Source: Pseudomonadota bacterium (lineage in GTDB: Bacteria > Pseudomonadota > Alphaproteobacteria > Rhizobiales > Xanthobacteraceae). Taken from it: a stretch of DNA of 64,000 bases. The translations under genes and the position numbers were made by a program. Below the pieces are notes generated by a model that was not told the DNA's origin, made no database searches, and saw only the letters and a program-made list of their open reading frames with translations. The stretch is from contig QEVP01000003.1 of NCBI GenBank assembly GCA_003576765.1, positions 1 to 64,000 of the forward strand, read 5' to 3'. Shown here piece after piece: positions 17,789 to 26,938 of the stretch (position 1 is its first letter; each line of letters starts with the position of its first letter).

Positions 17789-18592
17789 ATGGGGCGCCTG
17801 CAAGGCAAGACCGCGCTCGTCGTCGGCGCCGGCTCGATCGGGCCGGGCTGGGGCAACGGCAAGGCGACGGCAACGCTGTTCGCGCGCGAGGGCGCGCGCG
17901 TATTCTGCGTCGATCGCAATAGCGACGCCGCGGCCGAGACAGCGGGCATCATCGCCTCCGAAGGCGGAGAGGCAGCCGCCTTCACCGCCGACGTCTCACG
18001 CGCCGCCGACATCGAGGCGATGGTGGCGGCCTGCCTCGCGGCTTACGGCCGCATCGACGTGCTCGACAACAATGTCGGCATCGCCGAAGTCGGCGGTGTG
18101 GTCGATTGCCCGGAAGCCGACTGGGATCGCGTGTTCGCCATCAACCTGAAAAGCTGCTACCTCGCCATGAAGCACGTCATCCCGGTGATGGAGCGGCAGG
18201 GCGGCGGCTCGATCATCAACATCTCCTCGATCGCCTCGATCCGTCATCTCGGTGTCACTTACGTGACCTATGCCGCCACCAAGGCGGCGATGAACCAGAT
18301 GACCCGCACTACGGCCGTAGAGTTCGCGCCGAAGAACGTTCGCGTCAACGCCATCCTGCCCGGCCTGATGAAGACGCCGATGGTCGAGCATTCCGCCGGG
18401 CTTGCCGCGAGCTATGCGCAAGGCGACGTCGAGGCGATGTGGCGCCGCCGCGACGCGCAGGTGCCGATGGGCCACATGGGAGACGCATGGGACGTGGCCT
18501 ATGCGGCGTTGTTCCTGGCCTCGGATGAATCGAAATACATCACCGGCATCGAACTGGTGGTCGATGGCGGCATAACACTAAAGGTCAGTTGA
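17789..18592 (+). CDS. SDR-family NAD(P)-dependent oxidoreductase
   Basis: 267 residues, classical short-chain dehydrogenase fold. The cofactor loop is the longer variant GAGSIGPGWGNGKATA rather than TGxxxGxG, a known SDR subgroup. It has DNNVGIAE at the NNAG position, Ser in NISSIASI, and the catalytic YAATKAAM. The C-terminal IELVVDGG matches the family. A good GGGAGAT site precedes the start. It is 72 bp after metZ and 145 bp before a binding-protein gene. The substrate is unknown; relatives are often annotated as acting on aromatic or cyclic alcohols. Confidence 0.85.
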   Translation: MGRLQGKTALVVGAGSIGPGWGNGKATATLFAREGARVFCVDRNSDAAAETAGIIASEGGEAAAFTADVSRAADIEAMVAACLAAYGRIDVLDNNVGIAEVGGVVDCPEADWDRVFAINLKSCYLAMKHVIPVMERQGGGSIINISSIASIRHLGVTYVTYAATKAAMNQMTRTTAVEFAPKNVRVNAILPGLMKTPMVEHSAGLAASYAQGDVEAMWRRRDAQVPMGHMGDAWDVAYAALFLASDESKYITGIELVVDGGITLKVS

Positions 18593-18737
18593 CAGGCTTT
18601 GCGGCAGCGGCTGGCATGCCGGCTCATGGCTTGTGGCCGTCGCCGTCGCTCTTGCAGCGCTGGCATTCGGCATGCCAACTAGAGACGCCGGCCGCGGGCC
18701 GCGGCCGCATCACGCGACATCAACCGACGAGGGATTC

Positions 18738-19943
18738 ATGAGGTTCAGGACAGTATTGACGGCAGCCGCGCTTTCCGTCGCGCTGGCGGGCGCGGCGCAG
18801 GCGCAGATTTCGGTCAAGCTCGGCGTGCTCAACGACATGTCGAGCCTTTATGCCGATATTTCCGGTCCGGGCTCGGTGGTCGCCGCGAACCTCGCGGTCG
18901 AGGACTTCGCCAAGTCCAACAAGGATATCAAGGTCGAGGTGATCGGCGCCGACCACCAGAACAAGCCCGACGTCGGCGTGAACATCGCCCGCCAGTGGTA
19001 CGATCGCGACAACGTGGACGTGATCCTCGACACCACCACGTCGTCGGTGGCGCTGGCGGTCAGCGAACTGACCAAGGAAAAGAAGAAAATTTTCATCCCG
19101 TCGGGCGGCGGCACCTCCGACCTCACCGGCAAGGCGTGCTCGCCCTACACGGTGCACTGGACCTACGACACCTGGGCGCTCGCCAACGGCACCGGATCGG
19201 CGATGACCAAGAAGGGCGCCGACACCTGGTTCCTGCTGGTCGCCGATTATGCCTTCGGCGCGGCGCTCGAGCGCGACACCTCTGAGGCCGTGACCAAGGC
19301 CGGCGGCAAGGTGGTGGGCAGCGTCAAGCACCCCCTGAACTCGTCCGACTTCTCCTCGTTCCTGCTGCGCGCGCAGGCGTCCAAGGCCAAGGTCATCGCT
19401 CTTGCCAACGCCGGCTCGGACACCATCAACGCCATCAAGCAGGCCTCCGAGTTCGGCATCACGCAAGGCGGCCAGGCGCTCGCTGGCCTGCTGATCTTCT
19501 CGAGCGACGTCAAGGCGCTCGGCCTCAAGGCGGCGCAGGGCCTGGTGCTGACCGAAGCCTTCTACTGGGACCAGACCGATGCCACGCGCGCCTTCTCCAA
19601 GCGTTTTGCCGAGAAGTTCAACGGCAAGATGCCGACCAGCGCCCAGGCCGGCGTTTATTCCAGCGTACTGCACTATCTGAAGGCGGTCGCCGCGGTGAAG
19701 TCGAAGGACTCCGACAAGGTGATGGCCAAGATGAAGGAACTGCCGATCGACGACGCGCTGTTCGGCAAGGGCGAGATTCGTCCTGACGGCCGCGCCATCC
19801 ACGACATGTATCTCTACGAGGTGAAGAAGCCCGAAGAGTCGAAGGGCGAGTGGGACATCTACAAGGTGCTCGCCACCATCCCGGCCAACGAAGCCTTCCG
19901 TCCGATGGATCAGGGCGGCTGCCCGCTGGTCGCCAAGAAGTAA
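18738..19943 (+). CDS. ABC transporter substrate-binding protein (LivK type), orphan
   Basis: 401 residues from ATG 18738; in-frame upstream codons are not signal-like. The signal peptide covers residues 1-23 and ends AQAQ. The mature part begins ISVKLGVLNDMSSLYADISG, typical of type-I periplasmic binding proteins that use aromatic or short-chain acids, with two lobes and the Lys-rich hinge SVKHPLNSSDFSSFLLRAQ. No permease or ATPase gene is adjacent, so it either serves the Liv system at 1000-4540 or a distant one. It may share a transcript with the SDR at 17789. It is followed by a strong terminator. Confidence 0.88.
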   Translation: MRFRTVLTAAALSVALAGAAQAQISVKLGVLNDMSSLYADISGPGSVVAANLAVEDFAKSNKDIKVEVIGADHQNKPDVGVNIARQWYDRDNVDVILDTTTSSVALAVSELTKEKKKIFIPSGGGTSDLTGKACSPYTVHWTYDTWALANGTGSAMTKKGADTWFLLVADYAFGAALERDTSEAVTKAGGKVVGSVKHPLNSSDFSSFLLRAQASKAKVIALANAGSDTINAIKQASEFGITQGGQALAGLLIFSSDVKALGLKAAQGLVLTEAFYWDQTDATRAFSKRFAEKFNGKMPTSAQAGVYSSVLHYLKAVAAVKSKDSDKVMAKMKELPIDDALFGKGEIRPDGRAIHDMYLYEVKKPEESKGEWDIYKVLATIPANEAFRPMDQGGCPLVAKK

Positions 19944-19974
19944 TATCGCGCAAAGCGCGGATAGTCTGCGCGCG

Positions 19975-20007
19975 ATCCCGGCCCCTCATCGGGGCCGGGA
20001 TTTCTTT
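19975..20007 (+). terminator. Intrinsic terminator after the binding-protein gene
   Basis: A perfect 11-bp stem ATCCCGGCCCC / GGGGCCGGGAT with loop TCATC, followed by TTCTTTT. Confidence 0.92.
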
Positions 20008-20022
20008 TGCGCGCATTCCTAT

Positions 20023-20060
20023 CCTTCCCTCCCCCGCTTGCGGGGGAGGGATAAAGGAAG
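20023..20060. repeat. Short palindromic intergenic repeat, family B copy 1
   Basis: CCTTCCCTCCCCCGC, TT, GCGGGGGAGGG then ATAAAGG forms a hairpin. The same arrangement (CCCTCCCCCGC, GCGGG-GAGGGATAAAGGG) recurs at 31162-31196. It lies between convergent genes. Confidence 0.7.
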
Positions 20061-20138
20061 GGGGCGATGCGAACCGGTGCCCACCCTCGGGTCAACCCCC
20101 AAGGACATATTCTGGGACATACGTCGCTTGAAAACGCG

Positions 20139-20939
20139 CTACTGTTTGATGCGCAAGCTCGTCGGATCGATCCGCGCCGCGTCGAGCAGGAAGATCGCCA
20201 GCGCCCGGCCCAGGCAATCATGGACGGCGTGCGCCATCTCCAGCCCCTTGACCGGGCCGAACAGATCGAAGGCACCGCTCTCGCTCCAGTGCCGCATGAT
20301 GGCGAAGCGGTCGAACAACAGCACGTCGTGCTGTTGCGTCACCATCCGCATGCGGTCGAGATAGGGCGTCAGCGAGATCATGGTCTCCAGCCGCGGGCTG
20401 TATTGCGGGTTGATCAGGAGGACATCGGCACCGGTCTGACGAATGGCGGCGACGCCGTCGTCAACGGCATCGCGAAAATCCTCGGGGTCGACGGCGCGGA
20501 TCGCATCGGTGGTGCCGGTCTGCCAGATCGCCAGATCCGGTTTGTGCGTGGCCAGCAGAGCGGGTAGGCGCGGAGCCATCGCCTCCGCTGCCGTCCTGGA
20601 CAAAATCTCGGCCGTGACCCGAACGGCAACCCCGGGCAGCCGGTTGCGCAGCGCCAGCTCCAGCCGCGCCGGATAAGCCTTCGCCGCTTCACCCGCCCCG
20701 GGTAGCGACGACGAGCCGGTGCCGACCACCAGAACATCGAGCCGCCGCTCCCGTTCGACGGCGGCCGCCACCTTGTCGAGCCGGCTCTCGGTGGTGAGCA
20801 GATAGGCCGGCACATCGCATTCGGGGGCCGCCATCGCCGGCCATGCGATCGCGCCCGCGGCGAGGATGCCCGCCAGCAGGCCGGCGATCACGCCCGCCAC
20901 GCGCCCGGCCGAGGCCGGCAGGACCCGCATCCCCCTCAT
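20139..20939 (-). CDS. SGNH/GDSL-type hydrolase, secreted, partner of the OpgC-like protein
   Basis: 266 residues. An N-terminal membrane/signal segment covers residues 12-40 (VAGVIAGLLAGILAAGAIAWPAM) and probably leads to the periplasm. The SGNH blocks appear as DVLVVGTGSSSLPG (nucleophile region), IWQTGTTDAI and LLINPQYSP, with an HAVHDCLGRAL end. The start overlaps the stop of the OpgC-like gene by one base (TGATG), so the two are coupled. SGNH domains commonly partner or are fused to membrane acyltransferases and add or remove acyl groups on glycans. A similar role in glucan modification is inferred. Confidence 0.75.
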   Translation of the reverse strand: MRGMRVLPASAGRVAGVIAGLLAGILAAGAIAWPAMAAPECDVPAYLLTTESRLDKVAAAVERERRLDVLVVGTGSSSLPGAGEAAKAYPARLELALRNRLPGVAVRVTAEILSRTAAEAMAPRLPALLATHKPDLAIWQTGTTDAIRAVDPEDFRDAVDDGVAAIRQTGADVLLINPQYSPRLETMISLTPYLDRMRMVTQQHDVLLFDRFAIMRHWSESGAFDLFGPVKGLEMAHAVHDCLGRALAIFLLDAARIDPTSLRIKQ

Positions 20940-22180
20940 CACCCTCCCCCGGTCATGTCGGCATCGGCACCGGCCGCGCTTTTCGATCGCGATCCATTCC
21001 GGCTTGTCGCCTTCTTGTACCATGAAAACAGCGCCGCGGCGGCGGACATGATGGCGACCCCGGCGACGCTGATCAGCGCATGCAGGACGGCGCCGCCGGA
21101 AAACTCCACAAGCAGGAAGTGGCCGGCAAAGGCCAGGAATACGCCGAGGCAGAAGATTTCCAGCGAATGCTGGCCGCACAGCACCAGCGGCCGCAGCCAC
21201 GGCGAGGTCAGGCCCGGCCAGCCGCGCGGCAACAGCCGCACCACGATCGCCGCCAGCGCCAGAAAGTGCGCGAACCGCAGGACGTCGAGATCGGTCTTGC
21301 TGATCGGGTACATCCATTGTGCAAGCGTGCGCGGCAACAGGTGGCCGATCTGCGGAAAATGCCAGGTCAGGGTCACGGCGAAGGCGAAGACGAGGTAGGC
21401 GACGCACAGCGCCATCGTCACCGGCGAGCGCAGGAGCGGCGCCATCCGCGCCGCGCCGCCAAGCGCGCACCAGGCGCCGAATACGAACAGAAGCTGCCAG
21501 GCGAACGGGTTGAAAAACCACGTCCCGTCGGGATAGGCGGGCAGATTCCACTCGAACTCCCATGCCAGCGCATAGAGCGCGACCGACAGCATCAGCGTCA
21601 GGTCGGCCCGGCGTACCATCAGCCACAGCATCGGCGGCAGCCCCAGCATCAGCACGATGTAGAGCGGCAGCACGTCCATGTTGACCGGGCGGAACTTGAG
21701 CAGCAGCGCCTGCACGATGGTGACGTCGGGGTGCCGGAAGAAGTCGAGGATGCCCATTTCCTCGGCATAGAGCGGGTTCTGGAAGCTGGCGCCGACATAG
21801 GAAATCTCGGCGAGGTAGATCGTGAACAGGAAGATATGGGCGACGTAGATCTGCCACACCCGCTTGAGGATGCGGGCGCCGGCCACCACGAAGCCTTGCG
21901 AGCTCAAGACGCGGCCATAGACGAAGGCGGCGGTGTAGCCGGAGATGAAGATGAAGATTTCGGTGGCGTCGGAGAACCCGTAGTTGCGGATGGTCGCCCA
22001 GGTCAGCAGGTTGGGCGGCAGGTGGTCGATGAAGATGAGCCACAGCGCCAACCCGCGGAACAGGTCGAGCCGCAACTCGCGCGCCGCGACCGGCGCAGCC
22101 GCACGGGGGGCAAGCTGCGGCGGCACGGTGCCGGCAGCAACGGGCGCGGCCGGGCTGTCCGTCGCGGGAAGTTGGCTCAT
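20939..22180 (-). CDS. opgC: OpgC-family membrane acyltransferase (glucan succinyl/acyl transferase)
   Basis: 413 residues with about ten hydrophobic segments after a Pro/Ala-rich cytoplasmic N-terminus (1-36). The family signature ELRLDLFRGLALWLIFIDHLPPN is at 35-57, followed by YGFSDATEIFIFISGYTAAF and, in the middle, FRPVNMDVLPLYIVLML. OpgC proteins transfer succinyl groups from the cytoplasm to periplasmic glucans; other members acylate different polymers. The downstream overlapping SGNH gene supports a two-part acylation module. No opgG/opgH gene is in the window. Confidence 0.88.
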   Translation of the reverse strand: MSQLPATDSPAAPVAAGTVPPQLAPRAAAPVAARELRLDLFRGLALWLIFIDHLPPNLLTWATIRNYGFSDATEIFIFISGYTAAFVYGRVLSSQGFVVAGARILKRVWQIYVAHIFLFTIYLAEISYVGASFQNPLYAEEMGILDFFRHPDVTIVQALLLKFRPVNMDVLPLYIVLMLGLPPMLWLMVRRADLTLMLSVALYALAWEFEWNLPAYPDGTWFFNPFAWQLLFVFGAWCALGGAARMAPLLRSPVTMALCVAYLVFAFAVTLTWHFPQIGHLLPRTLAQWMYPISKTDLDVLRFAHFLALAAIVVRLLPRGWPGLTSPWLRPLVLCGQHSLEIFCLGVFLAFAGHFLLVEFSGGAVLHALISVAGVAIMSAAAALFSWYKKATSRNGSRSKSAAGADADMTGGG

Positions 22181-22288
22181 GTGGGGGGCTTCGTCATCCG
22201 GGCAGTCTGTCCGAGCGGCGGCCGCACGCTCAAGGGGGAATCGGCTGCGACCACATTGCCGTTAGGAGCCAACTATGTTGAAAGAAGG

Positions 22289-22684
22289 ATGATGTACCGC
22301 GCCCTCACCCGCCAGATCGAAGTCACCGTCGAGCCGAACTTCATGCCGGAGCGCTCAGTGCCCGAGCGCGGCCAGTTCTTCTGGTCCTATACCATCACCA
22401 TCACCAACGGCGGGCCGCTGACGGTGCAGCTCAAGACCCGGCACTGGATCATCACCGACGCCACCGGGCGGACGCAGGAGGTGCGCGGCGAGGGCGTGGT
22501 CGGCGAGCAGCCGGTGCTGGCGCCCGGCGAACGCTTCGAATACACGAGCGGCGTGCCGCTGCCGACACCGTCCGGCTTCATGACCGGCAGCTACCAGATG
22601 GTTGGCGACAATGGCGAAGAGTTCGACATCGCCGTCCCGGCGTTCTCGCTCGACAGCCCCGACGTCCGCCGCACCCTGAACTAA
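22289..22684 (+). CDS. apaG: ApaG (Co2+/Mg2+ efflux protein) family
   Basis: 131 residues, a fibronectin-III-like fold of unknown biochemical role. The conserved pattern is IEVTVEPNFMPERSVPERGQFFWSY, then LKTRHWIITDATGRTQEVRGEGVVGEQPVLAPGE and FEYTSGVPLPTPSGFMTGSYQM. Two adjacent ATGs (22289 and 22292) follow AGAAGG; either could be used. It converges on hslO and the stop codons overlap (22681-22684), leaving no room for a terminator. In enterobacteria apaG sits with apaH/ksgA; here it does not. Confidence 0.93.
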   Translation: MMYRALTRQIEVTVEPNFMPERSVPERGQFFWSYTITITNGGPLTVQLKTRHWIITDATGRTQEVRGEGVVGEQPVLAPGERFEYTSGVPLPTPSGFMTGSYQMVGDNGEEFDIAVPAFSLDSPDVRRTLN

Positions 22685-23688
22685 TCCTCCGCGCCCGCCT
22701 CCTGCGGGGTGAAGGCGTAGACGGTGCTGCAGAATTCGCAGGTAACGACGACGCGGCCGTTCTCCACCATCTCGACGCGATCCTCGCGCGGAAAGCTCGC
22801 CAACATCGCGGCCACCGCATCGCGCGAGCACGAGCACTGCGCCCGCGCCGGGCGGGTCGCGAACACCCGCACGCCGCGCTCGTGGAACAGGCGGTAAAGC
22901 AACCGCTCGCCCGACAGGTCGGTGTCGATCAATTCGACGTCTTCCACCGTCGCGATCAGCGACTGCCCCTCGACCCAGGCGTCGTCCTCGGTAGTGGTGT
23001 CCCCGACATGCCCGTCCGGCGCATCGCCCGGATCGAGATCGGGCATGCGCGCCCGCCCCGCCGCCTTGGGCAGGAACTGCAGCAGCATCCCGCCGCCACG
23101 CCAGGCGTGGCGCGGGCCGTCGCCGGAGCGCAGTTCCTCGCCGACGGCCAGCCGCACCCGCGTCGGAATCTGCTCCGAGCGCAGGAAATACTCGTGCGCG
23201 GCGTCTTCCAGCGTACCGCCATCGAGCGCCACGAGCCCCTGATAGCGGTTCATGTCGGGGCCCTGATCGATGGTCATGGCGAGATGGCCACGCCCCAGCA
23301 GCGCCGCACTGTCCTGCCCCGCCACGAGCTGCGCCGCGTCGTAGCGGGCATAGCCGCGCATACGGTCGGGCGCGGCAAAATCAACGACGATCAGCGACAC
23401 CGGCCCATCGGTCTGGGTCTGGAGAATGAAGCGGCCGTCGAACTTCAGCGACGAGCCGAGCAGCGCGGTGAGGATGATCGCCTCGCCAAGCAGCTTGGCG
23501 ACCGGCGCGGGATAGTTGTGCTTGCCAAGGATGTCGTCGAGCGCCGGGCCGAGCCGTACCAGCCGCCCGCGCAGGTCGAGGGCCGACACCTCGAACGGCA
23601 GCACGACATCGTCCACCGGCACAGCCGATGGCGCGCGCGCAGTCGTCCCGTCGGGGTCCGACCGCGAGTAAATGGGGAACTCCGTCAT
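22681..23688 (-). CDS. hslO: Hsp33 redox-regulated chaperone
   Basis: 335 residues. Cytoplasmic holdase activated by oxidation. The N-terminal domain has GRLVRLGPALDDIL and LGEAIILTALLGSSLKFDGRFILQTQTDGP. The C-terminal zinc/redox switch has Cys285-x-Cys287 and Cys317-x2-Cys320 (CSC ... CEFC), the four ligands that release zinc on oxidation. It lies 90 bp downstream of argF in the same direction, an argD-argF-hslO order common in Bradyrhizobium relatives. Confidence 0.93.
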   Translation of the reverse strand: MTEFPIYSRSDPDGTTARAPSAVPVDDVVLPFEVSALDLRGRLVRLGPALDDILGKHNYPAPVAKLLGEAIILTALLGSSLKFDGRFILQTQTDGPVSLIVVDFAAPDRMRGYARYDAAQLVAGQDSAALLGRGHLAMTIDQGPDMNRYQGLVALDGGTLEDAAHEYFLRSEQIPTRVRLAVGEELRSGDGPRHAWRGGGMLLQFLPKAAGRARMPDLDPGDAPDGHVGDTTTEDDAWVEGQSLIATVEDVELIDTDLSGERLLYRLFHERGVRVFATRPARAQCSCSRDAVAAMLASFPREDRVEMVENGRVVVTCEFCSTVYAFTPQEAGAED

Positions 23689-23778
23689 GGCGCTCTATCT
23701 AGGTATTTTCGGCAGAAAGCAAAACCCCGCGGCACAATACGCATAGGCGTGCGCCGCGCCGCCGGTTCCCGGCATGCT

Positions 23779-24702
23779 TCAGGCAACGGCGCCGAGGCAC
23801 CAGGCCAGAACGCCCTTCTGCGCATGCAGGCGGTTCTCCGCCTCATCGAACACCACCGATTGCGGGCCGTCGATCACCTCGTCGGTCACCTCGTCGCCGC
23901 GGTGCGCCGGCAGGCAGTGCATGAACAGCGCGTCGGGCCGGGCCAGCCGCATCAGTTCGGCATTGACCTGATAGGGCCGCAGAATGGCATGGCGGTGTTC
24001 GCCTTCCTTGTCGCCCATCGACACCCATGTGTCGGTCACGACGCAATCGGCGTCGCGGACCGCCTCCTTCGGATCGGTGCCGAGCACGACGGGGGCGTTC
24101 GCTGCCTTGATCCAGTCGCGCAGCAGCTTGTTCGGCGCGAACTGCGGCGGCGTCGCCACCCGCAAGGTGAAGCCGAAGCGCTCCGCCGCATGCGACCACG
24201 ATGCCAGCACGTTGTTGTCGTCGCCGGTCCAGGCTACCGTGCGCCCGGCGATTGGGCCGCGATGCTCCTCGAACGTCATCACGTCGGCCATGACCTGACA
24301 GGGATGCGAGCGCCGCGTCAGGCCGTTGATCACCGGCACCGTGGCGTTGTCTGCCAGTTCCATCAGCGCGTCGTGGCTGAGGATGCGGATCATGATGATA
24401 TCGACGAAGCGCGACAACACCCGCGCGGTGTCGGAAATGGTCTCGCCGCGACCGAGCTGCATCTCCTGCCCGGTCAGCATCAACGGCTCGCCGCCGAGCT
24501 GACGCATGCCCACGTCGAACGACACCCGCGTGCGCGTCGAGGGCTTTTCGAAAATCATTGCCAGCACCTTGCCGTCGAGCGGACGGATGCGCTCGCCGGC
24601 CTTGAGCTTGGCCTTCATCGCTACCGCCGCGTCGAGAATGCGGCGCAGCTCCGCCGTCGGCAGCTCGTTGAGATCGAGGAAATGCCGCAGCCGCGTACTC
24701 AT
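23779..24702 (-). CDS. argF: Ornithine carbamoyltransferase
   Basis: 307 residues from ATG 24700-24702. Makes citrulline from ornithine and carbamoyl phosphate (arginine synthesis). Carbamoyl-phosphate loop [15 protein letters not shown] near residue 51; HPCQVMAD; ornithine-site [30 protein letters not shown]. The start overlaps the argD stop by 4 bp (ATGA). A long open frame runs on upstream through argD but is out of phase with its coding, so it is not a longer protein. Confidence 0.95.
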   Translation of the reverse strand: MSTRLRHFLDLNELPTAELRRILDAAVAMKAKLKAGERIRPLDGKVLAMIFEKPSTRTRVSFDVGMRQLGGEPLMLTGQEMQLGRGETISDTARVLSRFVDIIMIRILSHDALMELADNATVPVINGLTRRSHPCQVMADVMTFEEHRGPIAGRTVAWTGDDNNVLASWSHAAERFGFTLRVATPPQFAPNKLLRDWIKAANAPVVLGTDPKEAVRDADCVVTDTWVSMGDKEGEHRHAILRPYQVNAELMRLARPDALFMHCLPAHRGDEVTDEVIDGPQSVVFDEAENRLHAQKGVLAWCLGAVA

Positions 24703-25910
24703 CGCGCCACCGCCTGACGCGGCTGTTCGCCGGACAGCGCCACGCAGGCCCGCTCGATGCAGCCGATGGCATGGTCGATCTCGCTTTCGTCGACGACCAG
24801 GGGCGGCAACAGCCGCACCACGTTGTCGCCGGCGGCGACCGTCAGCAGCTTCTCCTTGCGCAGCGCGCCGATCAGATTGGCGGCCGGCACCTCCGCCTTG
24901 ACGCCGAGAAGCAGGCCTTCGCCGCGGATGCCGCTGATGACGGTCGGGAAACGATCGACCAGGCTCGCGAGCTTCTGCTTGAGCAACAGCGACATCCGCT
25001 GCACATGGTCGAAAAAGCCGGGCGCCAGCATGACATCGAGGACGGCATTGGCGGCGGCCATCGCCAACGGATTGCCGCCGAAGGTCGATCCGTGCGAGCC
25101 GGGCGTCATGCCGGAGGCGGCATCGGCGGTGGCGAGGCACGCGCCGATCGGAAAGCCGCCGCCGAGCGCCTTGGCCAGCGTCATCACGTCCGGCGTCACG
25201 CCGAACCGGCGGTAGGCGAACAGTTCGCCGGTGCGCCCCATGCCGGTCTGCACCTCGTCGAACACCAGCAGCATGCCGCGCTCGTCGCAGAGCTGGCGCA
25301 GCGCCCGGACGAACTCCGGCGCCGGCGCGCGCACCCCGCCCTCGCCCTGCACCGGCTCGATCAGGATGCCGGCGGTGTCCGGCCCGACCGCCTTTTTCAC
25401 CGCCTCGATATCGCCGAGGGGCACCTGATCGAAGCCGTCCATCGGCGGCCCGAAGCCTTCCAGATATTTGGCGGCACCGGTCGCCGCCAGCGTCGCCAGC
25501 GTGCGGCCGTGGAACGCACCCGCGAAGGTGACGATGCGATAGCGCTCCGGCTGGCCCTTGGCGGCAAAATGCCTGCGCGTGATCTTGATGGCGCATTCCA
25601 GCGCCTCGGCGCCGGAATTGCAGAAGAACACCACGTCGGCAAAGCTCTCCGCACACAGCCGTGCCGCGAGCCGCTCGCCGTCCGGGCTCTTGAACAGGTT
25701 GGACATGTGCCAGAGCTTCGTCGCCTGCTCCTGCAAGGCGGCTACGAGATGCGGATGCGCATGCCCGAGCGCGTTGACGGCAACGCCGCTGGTGAAATCG
25801 AGATAACGCTCGCCAGTGGTCGCGATCAGCCACGCGCCCTCGCCGCGCTCGAACGCAAGGTCGGCGCGGGCGAAAACGGGAAGTAGGTGGGCTTGCGAAA
25901 TCTCTGTCAT
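24699..25910 (-). CDS. argD: Acetylornithine aminotransferase
   Basis: 403 residues, class-III PLP aminotransferase. Seen: [56 protein letters not shown], and the Lys-containing [14 protein letters not shown]. It makes N-acetylornithine in arginine synthesis and may act as succinyldiaminopimelate aminotransferase as in other bacteria. It starts the argD-argF operon. The upstream gap carries a 9-bp-stem hairpin (25999-26020) that would lie in its leader. Confidence 0.92.
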   Translation of the reverse strand: MTEISQAHLLPVFARADLAFERGEGAWLIATTGERYLDFTSGVAVNALGHAHPHLVAALQEQATKLWHMSNLFKSPDGERLAARLCAESFADVVFFCNSGAEALECAIKITRRHFAAKGQPERYRIVTFAGAFHGRTLATLAATGAAKYLEGFGPPMDGFDQVPLGDIEAVKKAVGPDTAGILIEPVQGEGGVRAPAPEFVRALRQLCDERGMLLVFDEVQTGMGRTGELFAYRRFGVTPDVMTLAKALGGGFPIGACLATADAASGMTPGSHGSTFGGNPLAMAAANAVLDVMLAPGFFDHVQRMSLLLKQKLASLVDRFPTVISGIRGEGLLLGVKAEVPAANLIGALRKEKLLTVAAGDNVVRLLPPLVVDESEIDHAIGCIERACVALSGEQPRQAVAR

Positions 25911-25998
25911 GATCGTCCAACCGAAACACGGGCGGCTGCCAAGGGCGGCATCGTCGGTATACGTCGCTGCGGCGGATGCGGCTGCCCGAAAACGAAAT

Positions 25999-26020
25999 GT
26001 GCCGCCTTTCCAGGCGGCAC
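25999..26020 (-). promoter_or_regulatory. Stable hairpin in the argD leader
   Basis: A perfect 9-bp stem GTGCCGCCT / AGGCGGCAC with a 4-nt loop, 89 bp upstream of the argD ATG. Read on the minus strand it is followed by a weakly T-rich stretch. It could be an attenuator or an RNA stabiliser; no known riboswitch is recognised. Confidence 0.4.
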
Positions 26021-26176
26021 CGCATCATTCTATGACGCGTCCCAATACTGTCAACATTCGAGTTCCGCGGATGCGGCGGTCCGCGAGGGTGCCAGCCGCC
26101 GGCGCAGAGACGAAAAAACGCCGCCGGCAAGGCTCTTTTTCGCTCGTGACGCGAGGAATATGTGGACGCGACGGGA

Positions 26177-26198
26177 CCGACTCTTGCGCGTGAGTCGG
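26177..26198. promoter_or_regulatory. Palindrome carrying two GANTC (CcrM) sites before gcrA
   Basis: CCGACTC (26177-26183) and GAGTCGG (26192-26198) form a perfect 7-bp inverted repeat; each arm holds a GANTC methylation site. A third GANTC is at 26321-26325. CcrM methylation and GcrA binding at GANTC promoters are established in Caulobacter, so methylation-linked control of gcrA is a plausible inference. Confidence 0.45.
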
Positions 26199-26395
26199 GC
26201 CATATTGTAGCGTCATGCCTGTCGAATACGACATCTCGTGCGGCACCGTTCGATCCTGAAACAGTCCTGGTCCGATCAAGAGCGCGAGGCGCCTTCCGGT
26301 GCGCCCTGCGAGGGCTAAGGGATTCCGCCGGCAGGGATTTTCACCATGCCGGCGCCTGATGGCGGATCGGCGGGCGAGACGAAAGGAATGAAGCG

Positions 26396-26914
26396 ATGAC
26401 GGTAGTCACCTGGACCGACGATCGCGTGGAACAGCTCAAGAAGCTGTGGGAAGCCGGCCACTCCGCCAGCCAGATCGCGGCGGAACTCGGCAACGTCACC
26501 CGCAACGCGGTCATCGGCAAGGTTCATCGGCTCGGCCTGTCCGGGCGCGCCAAGGCGGCAACCTCGGCGGCGCCGCGGCAGCGCAAGGTGCGCACCACGC
26601 AGCACATCATCCGCACGGCGCGGCCGGTGGCGCGCGGCAACACCGCACTCGCCCATGTGTTCGAGGTCGAGGCCGATATCGAGGCCGACGCGGTGGCCCA
26701 GAACAACGTGGTGCCGATGAGCCAGCGCCTGACGCTCCTGGAACTCAACGACGCCACCTGCCGCTGGCCGCTCGGCGATCCGGGCGCCGCCGACTTCGCC
26801 TTCTGCGGCGGCAAGACGCTGCCCGGTCTGCCCTATTGCTCCTACCACTGCCGCATCGCCTATCAGCCGGTGAATGATCGGCGCCGCGACCGCCGCCCGA
26901 CAAGCGGCAAGTAA
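26396..26914 (+). CDS. gcrA: Cell-cycle regulator GcrA
   Basis: 172 residues. The N-terminal DNA-binding domain is WTDDRVEQLKKLWEAGHSAS, then QIAAELGNVTRNAVIGKVHRLGL (residues 6-48). The middle is basic and low-complexity. The C-terminal sigma-factor-binding domain has Cys122, Cys137, Cys148 and Cys152 (TCRWPLGDPG ... FCGGKTLPGLPYCSYHC). GcrA binds RNA polymerase sigma-70 and methylated GANTC promoters to drive cell-cycle genes. It is a single gene, convergent with phoB (24 bp apart). Its presence supports the alphaproteobacterial assignment. Confidence 0.96.
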   Translation: MTVVTWTDDRVEQLKKLWEAGHSASQIAAELGNVTRNAVIGKVHRLGLSGRAKAATSAAPRQRKVRTTQHIIRTARPVARGNTALAHVFEVEADIEADAVAQNNVVPMSQRLTLLELNDATCRWPLGDPGAADFAFCGGKTLPGLPYCSYHCRIAYQPVNDRRRDRRPTSGK

Positions 26915-26938
26915 CCTGAAACGATAGGTAACCTCCGC

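Larger units (their letters stand above)
25911..26395. other. 485-bp intergenic region between divergent argD and gcrA
   Basis: No convincing gene. It holds a stable hairpin at 25999-26020, a palindrome of two GANTC sites at 26177-26198 and a third GANTC at 26321-26325. The 60 bases before gcrA are GC-poor compared with surrounding coding DNA. Promoters for both genes must lie here but I cannot place -35/-10 elements with confidence. Confidence 0.6.

Noticed and set aside
20940..22043. Long minus-strand frame extending the SGNH gene to 634 residues
   Set aside because: The extra residues are an out-of-frame reading of the OpgC gene; the TGATG overlap gives the true start at 20939.
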